A model generated the notes under the pieces. The model was not told the origin of the DNA and searched no databases. It saw only the letters and a list, made by a program, of their open reading frames with translations. The translations under genes and the position numbers were made by a program. Below, piece after piece: positions 1 to 7,656 of a DNA stretch of 13,652 bases; position 1 is the first letter of the stretch, and the number at the start of each line of letters is the position of its first letter. Source of the DNA: an uncultured Streptococcus sp. (lineage in GTDB: Bacteria; Bacillota; Bacilli; Lactobacillales; Streptococcaceae); contig CAAEFF010000177.1 in the NCBI GenBank assembly GCA_900755085.1, positions 1 through 13,652 on the forward strand, read 5' to 3'.

Positions 1-110
1 AAAAGCGAACAAAGACTTAGGATACTTGCTTCGCAAGTTCTATCCGCCACCTCAAAGCAGTGCTTTGAGCACTCAACCACTGCGTCTTGCTCGACAATCT
101 AAAAATAATT
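1..110. repeat. Intergenic streptococcal-type repeat with two inverted repeats
   Basis: No coding sequence is credible here. The stretch holds two near-perfect palindromes. One is a 6-bp stem at 24-29/33-38 (ACTTGC/GCAAGT). The other is a 9-bp stem at 51-59/61-69 (CTCAAAGCA/TGCTTTGAG). The wording around them, with a TTCTATCC-type segment followed by CTCAAAGCAGTGCTTTGAGC, resembles from memory a short non-coding repeat found many times between genes in mitis-group streptococci. I cannot count copies from one window. The left side is cut by the window edge, so the element may extend further. Confidence 0.5.
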
Positions 111-112
111 GA

Positions 113-138
113 GAGGCTAGGACTTTTGTCCCAGCCTC
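113..138 (-). terminator. Hairpin terminator after the serine hydrolase gene
   Basis: GAGGCT (113-118) pairs with AGCCTC (133-138), and GGAC (120-123) pairs with GTCC (128-131). A single A/C mismatch separates the two helices and the loop is TTTT. On the minus strand it begins 9 bp after the stop codon at 148-150, so it is well placed to end the serine hydrolase transcript. The U-tract behind it is weak and interrupted. The stem-loop is nearly symmetric and could also stop transcription entering from the left. This GAGGCTGGGAC-type hairpin is common between streptococcal genes. Confidence 0.7.
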
Positions 139-147
139 TTCCATCGA

Positions 148-1215
148 TTATTCATTCATATTCACACGATGCCATTCATTAATAACATAAGCCAACTGAC
201 CCAATTGATAAAGACCAACACCACTGATTTCAGAACTTTCTGGGGTCGTTCCACCCAGTCCTGCAGTATAGATGGCAACCAAATAAGGGGTCGATTCACG
301 GACAATGGCATCCACATTGAGCGCTTCCGCAACATAGCCCGGTTTTTGTTGAATCACCAAATCTGGCAAGAATTTCTTATAATATTCACCCGGGAAAGAT
401 TCCCCAATCAATTCCAGCAAATCTGCATATTTTTCTTGATGATTCCAAAGATATTCTAACACATGGATGTAATAATCCGTTGTTGTTTTATTATCTTCAC
501 TAAATGTCTTTACTTCTGGTGAACGCGATTGACCATAACGACTAAATAATTTGCGTGCTTGATCCATACCCCCCAAACGATCTGCTAGGGCATAGGCTGG
601 CGTATTTTCAGAATACACCAGTGAATAGCGTTGCATGTCAGGGATAGACATAGCTCCATCAAAGGCTGCAACGTAATTGTCATGTTCTCCTACATATTCA
701 TAGTAGGTATTGGTAATATCAAATCGATCTGTTAAATTTAGTTTGCCCTTTGCGACCTCATCTACCACCAACATGTTCAAGGGTAGCTTATAGGTACTAC
801 CTGCCGTCATTGGTTGAAGATCATTCATGGCAAATTGCTCTCCAGTAATGGCATTGCGATACGTGAAGGCAACTTGTGACGGATCAATTCCACTTTCCGC
901 TAGGAAGTCTTGGACAACCTCTACCAAACCCTTATTCGCATAATCATAGACAAGGCCATAAGCGCTCATCGTTTCCATGTCTGCATCTACTACTGCTTGC
1001 TTGGCTTCAGGAGATTTGACACGTGGTTTTTTCGTCTCAGGCGTAGACTTTTCTATATCTTGTTCTTTTGCTTCTTTTGTTTTCTTTGCTTTTTTTTCAA
1101 TTGCTGATGCTGTCGGTTGCGTAATATGCAAGTAGCCCAGTGCGCTTGTTCCCACTAAGCACAATAAAATACTGATCGCAATCATGATCGAGCGTAGATT
1201 AAAATATTTTTTCAT
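148..1215 (-). CDS. Membrane-anchored serine hydrolase, class A beta-lactamase/PBP-like fold
   Basis: The product has 355 residues. A short basic N-terminus and a hydrophobic segment at about 9-30 look like an uncleaved signal anchor. A charged, Lys/Glu-rich linker (about 39-75) follows, then an extracytoplasmic domain (about 95-350). Active-site motifs of the serine beta-lactamase fold are visible: S140-T-Y-K143 (SxxK, nucleophile), S202-E-N204 (SxN) and K291-P-G (the KTG position). Their spacing fits class A enzymes. The catalytic glutamate loop (ExxLN) expected before the TTT at 244-246 is not recognisable, so hydrolysis of beta-lactams is unlikely. A role on the cell wall or as a non-lactamase hydrolase is inferred. 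The ATG at 1215 is chosen because it leads directly into the anchor, but it has no Shine-Dalgarno and lies 9 bp after a TATAAT box. A terminator follows the stop. No gene name is recognised. Confidence 0.85.
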   Translation of the reverse strand: MKKYFNLRSIMIAISILLCLVGTSALGYLHITQPTASAIEKKAKKTKEAKEQDIEKSTPETKKPRVKSPEAKQAVVDADMETMSAYGLVYDYANKGLVEVVQDFLAESGIDPSQVAFTYRNAITGEQFAMNDLQPMTAGSTYKLPLNMLVVDEVAKGKLNLTDRFDITNTYYEYVGEHDNYVAAFDGAMSIPDMQRYSLVYSENTPAYALADRLGGMDQARKLFSRYGQSRSPEVKTFSEDNKTTTDYYIHVLEYLWNHQEKYADLLELIGESFPGEYYKKFLPDLVIQQKPGYVAEALNVDAIVRESTPYLVAIYTAGLGGTTPESSEISGVGLYQLGQLAYVINEWHRVNMNE

Positions 1216-1224
1216 ACGAGATTA

Positions 1225-1253
1225 ATTATAAAAGATTCTACTGAAAATAACAA
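1225..1253 (-). promoter_or_regulatory. Promoter of the serine hydrolase gene, possibly leaderless
   Basis: On the minus strand a -35-like TTGTTA (1248-1253) is followed by a 17-bp spacer and a perfect TATAAT (1225-1230). Only 9 bp separate the -10 box from the ATG. Transcription would therefore start about 2-3 nt before the start codon, and no ribosome-binding site is present. Confidence 0.7.
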
Positions 1254-1313
1254 GAATTATCAGAAATAGAAAACGATTTCTTTTTTAAAAGTTTATTTCT
1301 TTTTATCAAAGGC

Positions 1314-2786
1314 TTATTTTCGTTTAAAGGAGCCCATAATTAGCTTAGTGATCTCACGCGCAATCGTCCGGAATAAGGAACTCAAGAAGGAATCTTTTGC
1401 CTTTTCAAGACTAGATTTTCTTGGACGACCTGGACTACGTTTTTGAGCTGCCTTATCTGCTGTAGCCTGTTCTTTTTCTGCTTCTTTTTGCTCTCCTTCT
1501 TGTGCCTCCTTGCTTGCTTTAGCTGCTAATTTTTCATAGGCAGATTCCCGATCAATCGTCGTCGCATACTTTTGATGGAAAGGCGATGTCGTGATCAAGG
1601 CCAATTGCTCACTCTCATTTAAGAGGTCAAAACTCGATTGAGGAGAGAGAATATAAGCACGCTCAACTACACTAGGTTGCCCATTCTCATTCAGGAAAGA
1701 AACCAAGGCTTCCCCTGTCCCTAATTCTGTGATCACTGTTTCTGTATCAAAGTCTGGATTCGGACGAAAACTTTGGGCAGCTACCTTGATGGCCTTCATT
1801 TCTTTTGGTGTATAAGCTCGAAGTGCATGCTGGACACGATTTCCAAGCTGTGCCAAAACAGATTCTGGAAGATCTTGAGGATTTTGGGTAATAAAGTAGA
1901 TTCCTACCCCTTTTGAACGAATCAAGCGAACCACTTGCTCAACTTTCTCAAGAAAAAGCTTGCTTGCATCTTTAAAAAGGAGATGGGCCTCGTCAAAGAA
2001 GAAGACCAATTTAGGTTTTTCAGGATCCCCAACCTCTGGAAGTGTTTCAAAGAGACGAGACAACATCCAAATCAAAAAGGTTGAATACAATTTTGGTGAA
2101 TGAAAGAGTTTGGTAGCCGAAAGAATATTGATATACCCACGACCAGAACCATCGACTTGCATAAAGTCATTCAAATCAAGCGCGGGCTCACCGAAAAACT
2201 GATCTGCTCCCTCTTCTTCCAGAACCAAGAGACTTCTTTGGATAGCTCCAACAGATTGCTTGGTGATATTTCCATATTGAGCCGAATAGTCTGAGCTGTG
2301 TTCATAGACTTCCTTTAACAGGCTCTGTAGGTCTTTCAAATCAATCAAGGGCCAATTTTTCTCTTGCGCCACTTTAAAGACAATTGTGAGAATTCCTGAT
2401 TGGGTTTCATTCAAATCAAGCAAACGAGAAAGGAGTAAGGAACCCATTCCTTCAACAGTGGCACGAACAGGGTGACCTGCTTGTCCAAAGACATCCCATA
2501 ATCGTACTGGGAAAGCTTGTGGCTCAAAAGGATCTGTGATACCAAGAAGCTTGTAGCGTTCTTCCAATTTTGGCGTCCATTGCCCGGCTTTGGCTAAGCC
2601 TGATAAATCTCCCTTGATATCGGCTAGAAAGACCGGAATGCCTTCTTTACTTAATTTCTCTGTTAAAACTTTGAGGGTAACGGTTTTCCCTGTCCCTGTC
2701 GCTCCTGCAATCAATCCATGGCGATTCAGCATCCGTAAGTAGATAGGCGTCTCAACCGCTCCTTTGGTAATGGTGATAGTCGTCAT
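1314..2786 (-). CDS. HerA-like ATPase, DUF853 family (YjgR-like)
   Basis: The 490-residue protein is a RecA-fold ATPase of the HerA/FtsK-related DUF853 family (E. coli YjgR is a member); its substrate and role are not established. The Walker A motif is G28-ATGTGKT35 and Walker B is LVFFFDEAH (260-268). A conserved-looking TQNPQDLP segment (300-307) follows. The C-terminal 70 residues form a charged, probably helical tail (about 411-447). This leads into an AT-hook-like S451-PGRPRK and a basic end that may touch DNA or membrane. The ATG at 2786 is preferred over an upstream in-frame ATG at 2861. It is preceded by AGGGAGA at proper spacing, and the extra 25 residues do not resemble the family N-terminus. 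It sits between sodA and the serine hydrolase, with its own likely promoter and no obvious strong terminator. Confidence 0.88.
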   Translation of the reverse strand: MTTITITKGAVETPIYLRMLNRHGLIAGATGTGKTVTLKVLTEKLSKEGIPVFLADIKGDLSGLAKAGQWTPKLEERYKLLGITDPFEPQAFPVRLWDVFGQAGHPVRATVEGMGSLLLSRLLDLNETQSGILTIVFKVAQEKNWPLIDLKDLQSLLKEVYEHSSDYSAQYGNITKQSVGAIQRSLLVLEEEGADQFFGEPALDLNDFMQVDGSGRGYINILSATKLFHSPKLYSTFLIWMLSRLFETLPEVGDPEKPKLVFFFDEAHLLFKDASKLFLEKVEQVVRLIRSKGVGIYFITQNPQDLPESVLAQLGNRVQHALRAYTPKEMKAIKVAAQSFRPNPDFDTETVITELGTGEALVSFLNENGQPSVVERAYILSPQSSFDLLNESEQLALITTSPFHQKYATTIDRESAYEKLAAKASKEAQEGEQKEAEKEQATADKAAQKRSPGRPRKSSLEKAKDSFLSSLFRTIAREITKLIMGSFKRK

Positions 2787-2870
2787 TTCATTTCTCCCTA
2801 GACTTTTCTTTTGTCTTCCTTTTCTTAGCCCCCAAAATAGGCTCAGACAAGCAAGACACACACTTCTTCT

Positions 2871-2898
2871 AGTGTATCATTTTCCTGTCCAAACGCAA
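2871..2898 (-). promoter_or_regulatory. Likely promoter of the HerA-like ATPase gene
   Basis: On the minus strand TTGCGT (2893-2898), a 16-bp spacer and TACACT (2871-2876) form a moderate promoter, helped by TG one base upstream of the -10 (extended -10). The leader to the ATG at 2786 would be about 80 nt. The site lies just downstream of the sodA terminator, where a new promoter would be expected. Confidence 0.45.
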
Positions 2899-2934
2899 GA
2901 AATTCTACTCCGATTTTCCGGATACAAACAAAAA

Positions 2935-2968
2935 AATCTATAAGAGCCAATTGTCGCTCTTATAGATT
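2935..2968 (-). terminator. Rho-independent terminator of sodA
   Basis: A perfect 13-bp stem pairs 2935-2947 with 2956-2968 (core CTATAAGAGC/GCTCTTATAG) around an 8-nt loop. On the minus strand it is followed by a run of T. It starts 11 bp after the sodA stop codon, so it should end the sodA transcript before the HerA-like ATPase gene. Confidence 0.92.
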
Positions 2969-2979
2969 CCTTTATTTTA

Positions 2980-3585
2980 TTATTTTGCTGCTGCAAACAA
3001 GTCATTAACTTTATTCCAGTTGATCACTGAGAAGAAAGCTTTGATGTAGTCAGGACGTACGTTACGGTATTTCACGTAGTAGGCATGTTCCCAAACATCC
3101 AAACCAAGGATTGGTGTTTTACCTTCAGAGATTGGTGTATCTTGGTTTGCTGTTGAAGTGACTTCAAGTTTACCTTCTTTGTTGACAACCAACCATGCCC
3201 AGCCAGAACCAAAACGTGTCGTTGCCGCTGCTGTGAAGGCTGCTTTGAAGTCTTCAAATGAACCAAATGTGGCATCAATAGCTGCAGTAAGTTCTGCTGA
3301 AGGAGCTGTTTGTTCTGGAGTCATCAATTCCCAGAAAAGAGCGTGGTTCAAATGACCACCACCATTGTTGATCACAGCTTGGCGAATGTCAGCTGGAATG
3401 GATTCAACATTAGCTAACAAGCTTTCAAGATCTTCTCCAATTTCAGGATGTTTTTCAAGAGCTGCATTCACATTGTTTACATATGTTTGATGGTGTTTAT
3501 CATGGTGCAAATGCATGGTTTCTTCATCGATATAAGGTTCCAATGCATCATAAGCATATGGTAATTCTGGTAAAATGATAGCCAT
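2980..3585 (-). CDS. sodA: Manganese superoxide dismutase SodA
   Basis: The 201-residue cytoplasmic enzyme converts superoxide to hydrogen peroxide and oxygen. All four metal ligands are in place: H27 (HHDKHHQTY), H81 (LNHALFW), D163 and H167 (DVWEHAYY). The Mn-type outer-sphere signature is seen as the GGG at 75-77 and Q148 in NQD, so manganese is the probable cofactor; cambialistic use of iron cannot be excluded. Length and N-terminus (start, then ILPELPYAYDALEPYID) match the family. The ATG at 3585 has AGAGGA upstream. The gene has its own promoter in the gap after holA and a strong terminator, so it is probably monocistronic. Peroxide-producing streptococci rely on this as their usual SOD. 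No metal- or redox-regulator box was recognised. Confidence 0.98.
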   Translation of the reverse strand: MAIILPELPYAYDALEPYIDEETMHLHHDKHHQTYVNNVNAALEKHPEIGEDLESLLANVESIPADIRQAVINNGGGHLNHALFWELMTPEQTAPSAELTAAIDATFGSFEDFKAAFTAAATTRFGSGWAWLVVNKEGKLEVTSTANQDTPISEGKTPILGLDVWEHAYYVKYRNVRPDYIKAFFSVINWNKVNDLFAAAK

Positions 3586-3617
3586 TTTATGGTCCTCTTT
3601 TCTTTATTACTGATTTG

Positions 3618-3646
3618 ATAATAACGCAAACAGCTAAATTATTCAA
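3618..3646 (-). promoter_or_regulatory. sodA promoter
   Basis: On the minus strand TTGAAT (3641-3646), a 17-bp spacer and TATTAT (3618-3623) make a good sigma-A-type promoter. It gives a leader of about 27 nt that carries the AGAGGA ribosome-binding site. It lies entirely in the holA-sodA gap, which supports independent expression of sodA. Confidence 0.75.
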
Positions 3647-3673
3647 CTAATCTGCTTGCAATTTCATTCATGT

Positions 3674-4708
3674 TTAGACGCTATTTGCCACTTTTAAAAG
3701 TGCCAAATCAAATAAGTAGTCTTTATCATACGTTCCACTTTTAATTGCATAATCCGTCTCGATGAAGGTCATCATGGCCTGTTTCAAAAAGGACAGGGAA
3801 AGCTTGCGGCTATCCCGTAAGGCAAACTTCACCTGATATGGATTGATCTTGCGTCCTGACAACTCCGACAAGCTCGCTACGATTTGGCTTTCGGATTGGC
3901 CTCCTTCTGAGAAAATTTTAACTTGAGAAAACATTCGGAATTGCCCCAACAAAATAGCGATCAATTTTATTTCATCTTCTCCTTGTAAACGGAGATCCTT
4001 CACCAAATTCCGGGCTTGATCGATTTGGCGTTTGAGAATCATCTGTGTCAGATCAAAAATATTATCTTGCAAGGACTTTGGAACAACCTCCTCGATATCT
4101 TCAAGGGTAATCTGACCATCTTCTTTATAGGCCTGCAATAGTGTAAGATTCTTCTGTAACTCTCCAAAATCATAGCCAGATTTTAAGAGTAGTTGATCCA
4201 AGGAATCGCCCAAAAACTGCAAGCCCAATTCTTGTGCTTGACTTGCAAAATAGCGCTTTACCTCTTGCTCTTTAGGAGTTGTCGCTTCAATGATTTTGGC
4301 ATCCCGTTTTAGGAGTTTAACCAAGCGACGCTTACTATCTAATTTTCCTTCTGCAAATATCAGCAAACGGTTCGATTCAGAAGGGTTTTCCAGATAGGTT
4401 TCAAATTGCTTCAGGTCGTCATCTGTTAAGTTACGCTTTTTGGCAGTAGTCAGATCCAATAAGTGGTCTAAAATCACAATTTTTTCATCAGCGAAAAAGG
4501 GAAGACTGACCAAATCCAGCTCTACCTCAGCATAGGAGGCTTCCTTCATATCAAAATAAGAATAATTCAAATCTGAGGGATCATAGCCTATTTTTTTTAA
4601 AATGTCTTTTTTTAACCATTCAAATTGACCTACATCCTCCCCTGACAAGACAAGAATAGGAGGCAGAGTTTGAACCGTCAGATGTTTAGTGTCGGTAATT
4701 GCTTGCAT
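3674..4708 (-). CDS. holA: DNA polymerase III delta subunit HolA
   Basis: The 344-residue product matches the clamp-loader delta subunit, which opens the beta sliding clamp and loads it onto primed DNA during replication. The AAA+-like N-terminal domain starts with ILVLSGEDVGQFEWLKKDIL (18-37). It contains the clamp-contact region SLPFFADEKIVIL (68-80). The segment DFGELQKNLTLLQAY (180-194) is typical of domain II, and a helical collar domain follows to the end. As usual for delta, it has no functional Walker A. The ATG at 4708 has AGAGAG upstream. The DUF805 gene ends 23 bp before it, so the two are very likely co-transcribed. No terminator is visible between comEC and holA, so competence-induced read-through is possible. 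Confidence 0.95.
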   Translation of the reverse strand: MQAITDTKHLTVQTLPPILVLSGEDVGQFEWLKKDILKKIGYDPSDLNYSYFDMKEASYAEVELDLVSLPFFADEKIVILDHLLDLTTAKKRNLTDDDLKQFETYLENPSESNRLLIFAEGKLDSKRRLVKLLKRDAKIIEATTPKEQEVKRYFASQAQELGLQFLGDSLDQLLLKSGYDFGELQKNLTLLQAYKEDGQITLEDIEEVVPKSLQDNIFDLTQMILKRQIDQARNLVKDLRLQGEDEIKLIAILLGQFRMFSQVKIFSEGGQSESQIVASLSELSGRKINPYQVKFALRDSRKLSLSFLKQAMMTFIETDYAIKSGTYDKDYLFDLALLKVANSV

Positions 4709-4731
4709 GAATCTCTCTTATCTCTATCAGT

Positions 4732-5334
4732 TTAGTGGATTTCGTGTTCAGCAGCCATTTTTTGTTCCAATGGTGGTTTTTCATTGGACAAATCAGGTGC
4801 TGCTACAAAATGAGGGATCTGCTCAAACGAGTTGCCACCAAAGTTCCCCCCTGTTGCTGTGACCTGTGGTTCAGAAGTTACTCCCATAGGAGTTTCTACT
4901 GGTTGTGGGAAGGTATTTTTTCCTGGAAGCATCAGGAGAATCAGGAGAGAAACAACTGTAATCACCCAAAGAAATAGGAAAATATCTAGACCTGTCAACA
5001 AATAGAACAAGACCGGACCAAGGTTTAAAAAGATCCAAGACCAATGGATCCCAGCATCCCGCAAGCGACGCACACAAATAGCTTGACTGGGTACCAAAAT
5101 GAGGAAGTAAAAGAATGCTAAGAAAGCGAGCGCCCATAAACCTGTCTTAGAATGAACAGTTGAAAAATTGAGCGTTTCTTGAACATTTTGATGGGATAAA
5201 GAGGCCACGATGTAAAAAACCCAAAGAGGCAAAGAAATCAGGGAATTCCAGAAAAAAGCTAGCCAAAAATGGGCCCGACTGGTCTTACTTGAAAAATCTG
5301 CATACTGTATCCAAAATTGCTTAAATGCGTTCAT
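4732..5334 (-). CDS. DUF805 family membrane protein
   Basis: This is a 200-residue integral membrane protein of unknown function. The family hallmarks are present: an aromatic N-terminal segment before a basic TSRAHFW motif (18-24), and VRRLRDAGIHWSW (88-100) before the third membrane segment. Likely membrane helices are at about 23-46, 66-86, 97-113 and 114-137. A polar, Pro/Gly-rich tail (about 140-200) follows and is probably cytoplasmic. The ATG at 5334 has only a weak ribosome-binding site (AAAGGT). It lies 75 bp after comEC with a promoter-like sequence in the gap, and 23 bp before holA. Functional inference from position is not safe, because DUF805 proteins are found next to many kinds of gene. 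Confidence 0.88.
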   Translation of the reverse strand: MNAFKQFWIQYADFSSKTSRAHFWLAFFWNSLISLPLWVFYIVASLSHQNVQETLNFSTVHSKTGLWALAFLAFFYFLILVPSQAICVRRLRDAGIHWSWIFLNLGPVLFYLLTGLDIFLFLWVITVVSLLILLMLPGKNTFPQPVETPMGVTSEPQVTATGGNFGGNSFEQIPHFVAAPDLSNEKPPLEQKMAAEHEIH

Positions 5335-5366
5335 ACGATTCTACCTTTTCATTGATTTCACTTTCT

Positions 5367-5395
5367 ATAATAGCAATTTTCAGCATAGAAAGCAA
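5367..5395 (-). promoter_or_regulatory. Possible promoter for the DUF805-holA pair
   Basis: On the minus strand TTGCTT (5390-5395), a 17-bp spacer and TATTAT (5367-5372) lie in the 75-bp gap after comEC. The -10 is good and the -35 weak. It would allow holA, a housekeeping replication gene, to be expressed outside competence. Confidence 0.5.
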
Positions 5396-5409
5396 ACCTC
5401 TCCTCATCT

Positions 5410-7656
5410 CTAGCGAACTGTTTCCACCCTCCAATGGTCCCATCCAATCAAGCGGATCGCTCCCCTTTCATCGGTACGAAGATAAGAAATGGATCGTTCC
5501 TCTAGACGATCGAGCAATTCTTTATGAGGATGCTGGTAGCGATTTTTCTTTCCAACAGAGATCAAGGCCAATTGAGGATGTAACTGGTCTAAAAATACAT
5601 CACTAGAGGAACCTTTAGATCCATGATGGCCTACTTTCAAGACATCCACTTGTAATTGTGGATAGTTTCCCAATAGTTTTTTCTCTCCAGCCTCTTCCAG
5701 ATCACCTGTGAACAAAAATCGTTTCTGATAGAACTGTCCATAGAGGACAATCGAATCATCATTTTTACCATCCCCCACTTCATCAGGGGATAAGACTTCT
5801 AGATGATGATCAAAAATAGGAAGTTGATCCCCTCTCTGGACTACTTTAATCGGACTATGAAGCTGTTTCAATTTCTCCCGAAATTGAGAATTGGTTAGAC
5901 TACCTGAACTGACATACACTTTTTTAACCGGGATTTGTTTGGCAACTTCCACCATATCGCCCATATGGTCCTGGTCTGTATGGGTCAAGACCAAAGCATC
6001 GAGCTTTCCAACACCTCGACTCTTGAGATAGGGAATCAGAGTTTTTTCAGCATTGGCAGATTGACTGCGTTCTTGCCACTTGTCTCCACTTTTAAAAGTG
6101 ACGCGTCCTCCGACATCAATCAAAATGGTTCTTCCTTTCCAATCGCGTAAAAAGATACTGTCTCCTTGACCGATATCCACCATGGTGATCTCATTTTCTA
6201 AAGGATGCTTGGTCCAACAAAAGATCAATAGAATCATGCCCATTAACAAAAAACGAACGTTCTTTTTCTTTCGAAGATCATACAAGATCCCTAAAAGAAG
6301 TAAGAGGACAATCAGAGCTAATCCCGTCGGCTGACCAAATACCAACGGTACCGACGTGAGCTTTGAGATCCAACGAATACACTCCTCTATGAGTAGAAAG
6401 AAACTATTAAAAATCGTAAGAGGCTTTAGAATCGATAAGATAAACAGCACTGTTAACCCTGGAAGGAGAACAAGATCAAACAAGAAAGAAAAGAGGAAGG
6501 TTAAAGGGAGTGACCATGGTTGAAAGACACTAAAATAATAGGTCAAAAGGGGCAAAATCCCCAGGCTAATCCAGAAACTTTCCATTAGTAGCTTTTTAAG
6601 TCCTGAATAAGAACTGCTATCTACTAAGGTTAAAATAAAGGCATAGGCACAACTCAAGACCCCTCCAGCTGTCAGGAGAAACCTGGGCATGAGAATCATT
6701 AAGAGCATCAAGGTCATCGCCATATTCTCCATTCCTCGGATGCCCTTTTGAGAGAGGATTTTTTGCAAGAGACTACGAACCACTGAAACTGAAAAGCCTG
6801 TCAAGCCAGCATAGAGCAAAGAGATTGGAAACATCCAGATATCGACTGTCTCTTGCAAGATTCCTAGACGTAAGAGAACTTTTCGGATCCCATTAATGAA
6901 AAAGCCAACCTGCATCCCAGACAAGGCAAACAAATGGATAATCCCTAAACTCGTGTAAAGCTGATCCATCTCTTCAAAATCCGTATCTAAATAGCCAAAA
7001 AGAAGGCCGGTCATATACTGATTCATCGGCTGCGGAAAGTGATCCTTGCTCCAAACAATGGCTTGGCGCCTCCATTGAGATAGCCAGTCAAAAACATTCC
7101 ACGTTTGGATGGGAAGCGCGGATTGGATCGCTTTGATTTTTATTTGATAGTGAATGCCCTGTGTTTGCAAATAAGACCGGTAGTCAAATCCTCTAAAATT
7201 TCGCTGCCTTTCTGGTTCCTCTATGACACCTTTATATGTCAACTTCAGCAAGTGGGTTTGACTTTGCCACTGCTGTTTTTCTTTTTCTGATTTTAAAGTG
7301 TAGAAGACTTGGTAGGTCCTTCCCTGATTTTTAGCACGAAAAGACAGGGCATCCCCATTGATCTTAATAGTATCTGGAATCAGTTGTAAGTAGGATAGGG
7401 GCTGACTTTCTGCTTGTACTGGATGATCCTGTAGTCGCTGAAAAATAAAGAAGGCCGCAAAACAAAGGGTTGCTAAACCAAGCCCTAGCAAACTTGAGCG
7501 ATCCCCTTTATAGTGATGAACCGCTAAAACTACCACTACTACTAGACCGCTGATCGAAAGCCAAGATGGTTGATAGATACTAAAATACAGCCATAGGAGC
7601 AAAAAGGCGAGATGGACAAGCGAAAAAGGACGCTCTTTAATCCACCGTGAAAGCAT
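5410..7656 (-). CDS. comEC: ComEC, competence DNA-uptake channel
   Basis: The 748-residue polytopic protein is the inner-membrane channel through which transforming single-stranded DNA enters. In order it has N-terminal membrane helices (about 10-75), a DUF4131/OB-like extracellular part (about 85-180) and the central Competence domain (about 210-460). The last includes the typical HLFALSGMQVG (241-251) and many membrane segments. The C-terminal metallo-beta-lactamase domain (about 487-735) has VDIGQGDS (493-500), H559-TDQDH564, NDDS (632-635), FTGD (649-652) and VGHHGSKGSSS. Metal-binding residues look intact, consistent with the proposed nuclease role for degrading the non-transported strand. 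The ATG at 7656 is preferred to 7698 because GGAG lies 10 bp upstream and the protein then begins with the usual short basic segment. It overlaps comEA by 20 bp, which suggests translational coupling. Confidence 0.95.
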   Translation of the reverse strand: MLSRWIKERPFSLVHLAFLLLWLYFSIYQPSWLSISGLVVVVVLAVHHYKGDRSSLLGLGLATLCFAAFFIFQRLQDHPVQAESQPLSYLQLIPDTIKINGDALSFRAKNQGRTYQVFYTLKSEKEKQQWQSQTHLLKLTYKGVIEEPERQRNFRGFDYRSYLQTQGIHYQIKIKAIQSALPIQTWNVFDWLSQWRRQAIVWSKDHFPQPMNQYMTGLLFGYLDTDFEEMDQLYTSLGIIHLFALSGMQVGFFINGIRKVLLRLGILQETVDIWMFPISLLYAGLTGFSVSVVRSLLQKILSQKGIRGMENMAMTLMLLMILMPRFLLTAGGVLSCAYAFILTLVDSSSYSGLKKLLMESFWISLGILPLLTYYFSVFQPWSLPLTFLFSFLFDLVLLPGLTVLFILSILKPLTIFNSFFLLIEECIRWISKLTSVPLVFGQPTGLALIVLLLLLGILYDLRKKKNVRFLLMGMILLIFCWTKHPLENEITMVDIGQGDSIFLRDWKGRTILIDVGGRVTFKSGDKWQERSQSANAEKTLIPYLKSRGVGKLDALVLTHTDQDHMGDMVEVAKQIPVKKVYVSSGSLTNSQFREKLKQLHSPIKVVQRGDQLPIFDHHLEVLSPDEVGDGKNDDSIVLYGQFYQKRFLFTGDLEEAGEKKLLGNYPQLQVDVLKVGHHGSKGSSSDVFLDQLHPQLALISVGKKNRYQHPHKELLDRLEERSISYLRTDERGAIRLIGWDHWRVETVR

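Noticed and set aside
910..1107. Plus-strand small membrane protein antisense to the serine hydrolase
   Set aside because: The Phe/Cys-rich translation is the reverse complement of the Lys/Glu-rich linker; it has no ribosome-binding site, promoter or family resemblance.
148..1215. Antibiotic-resistance beta-lactamase
   Set aside because: The fold motifs are present but the ExxLN glutamate region is missing and KTG is KPG, so hydrolysis of beta-lactams is not supported.
1262..1281. Hairpin AGAAAT/ATTTCT followed by T-run as a terminator
   Set aside because: It is only 6 AU-rich pairs with an 8-nt loop, and the T-run is on the plus strand where no gene ends. It overlaps nothing that supports a real terminator for the minus-strand ATPase gene.
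2784..2861. Longer start for the HerA-like ATPase at 2861
   Set aside because: It adds 25 residues unlike the family and has no ribosome-binding site, whereas the ATG at 2786 has AGGGAGA and begins with the expected strand leading to Walker A.
3072..3355. Overlapping reading frames inside sodA on both strands
   Set aside because: They fall fully within a secure sodA gene with all metal ligands, and their translations are low-complexity shadows without start signals.
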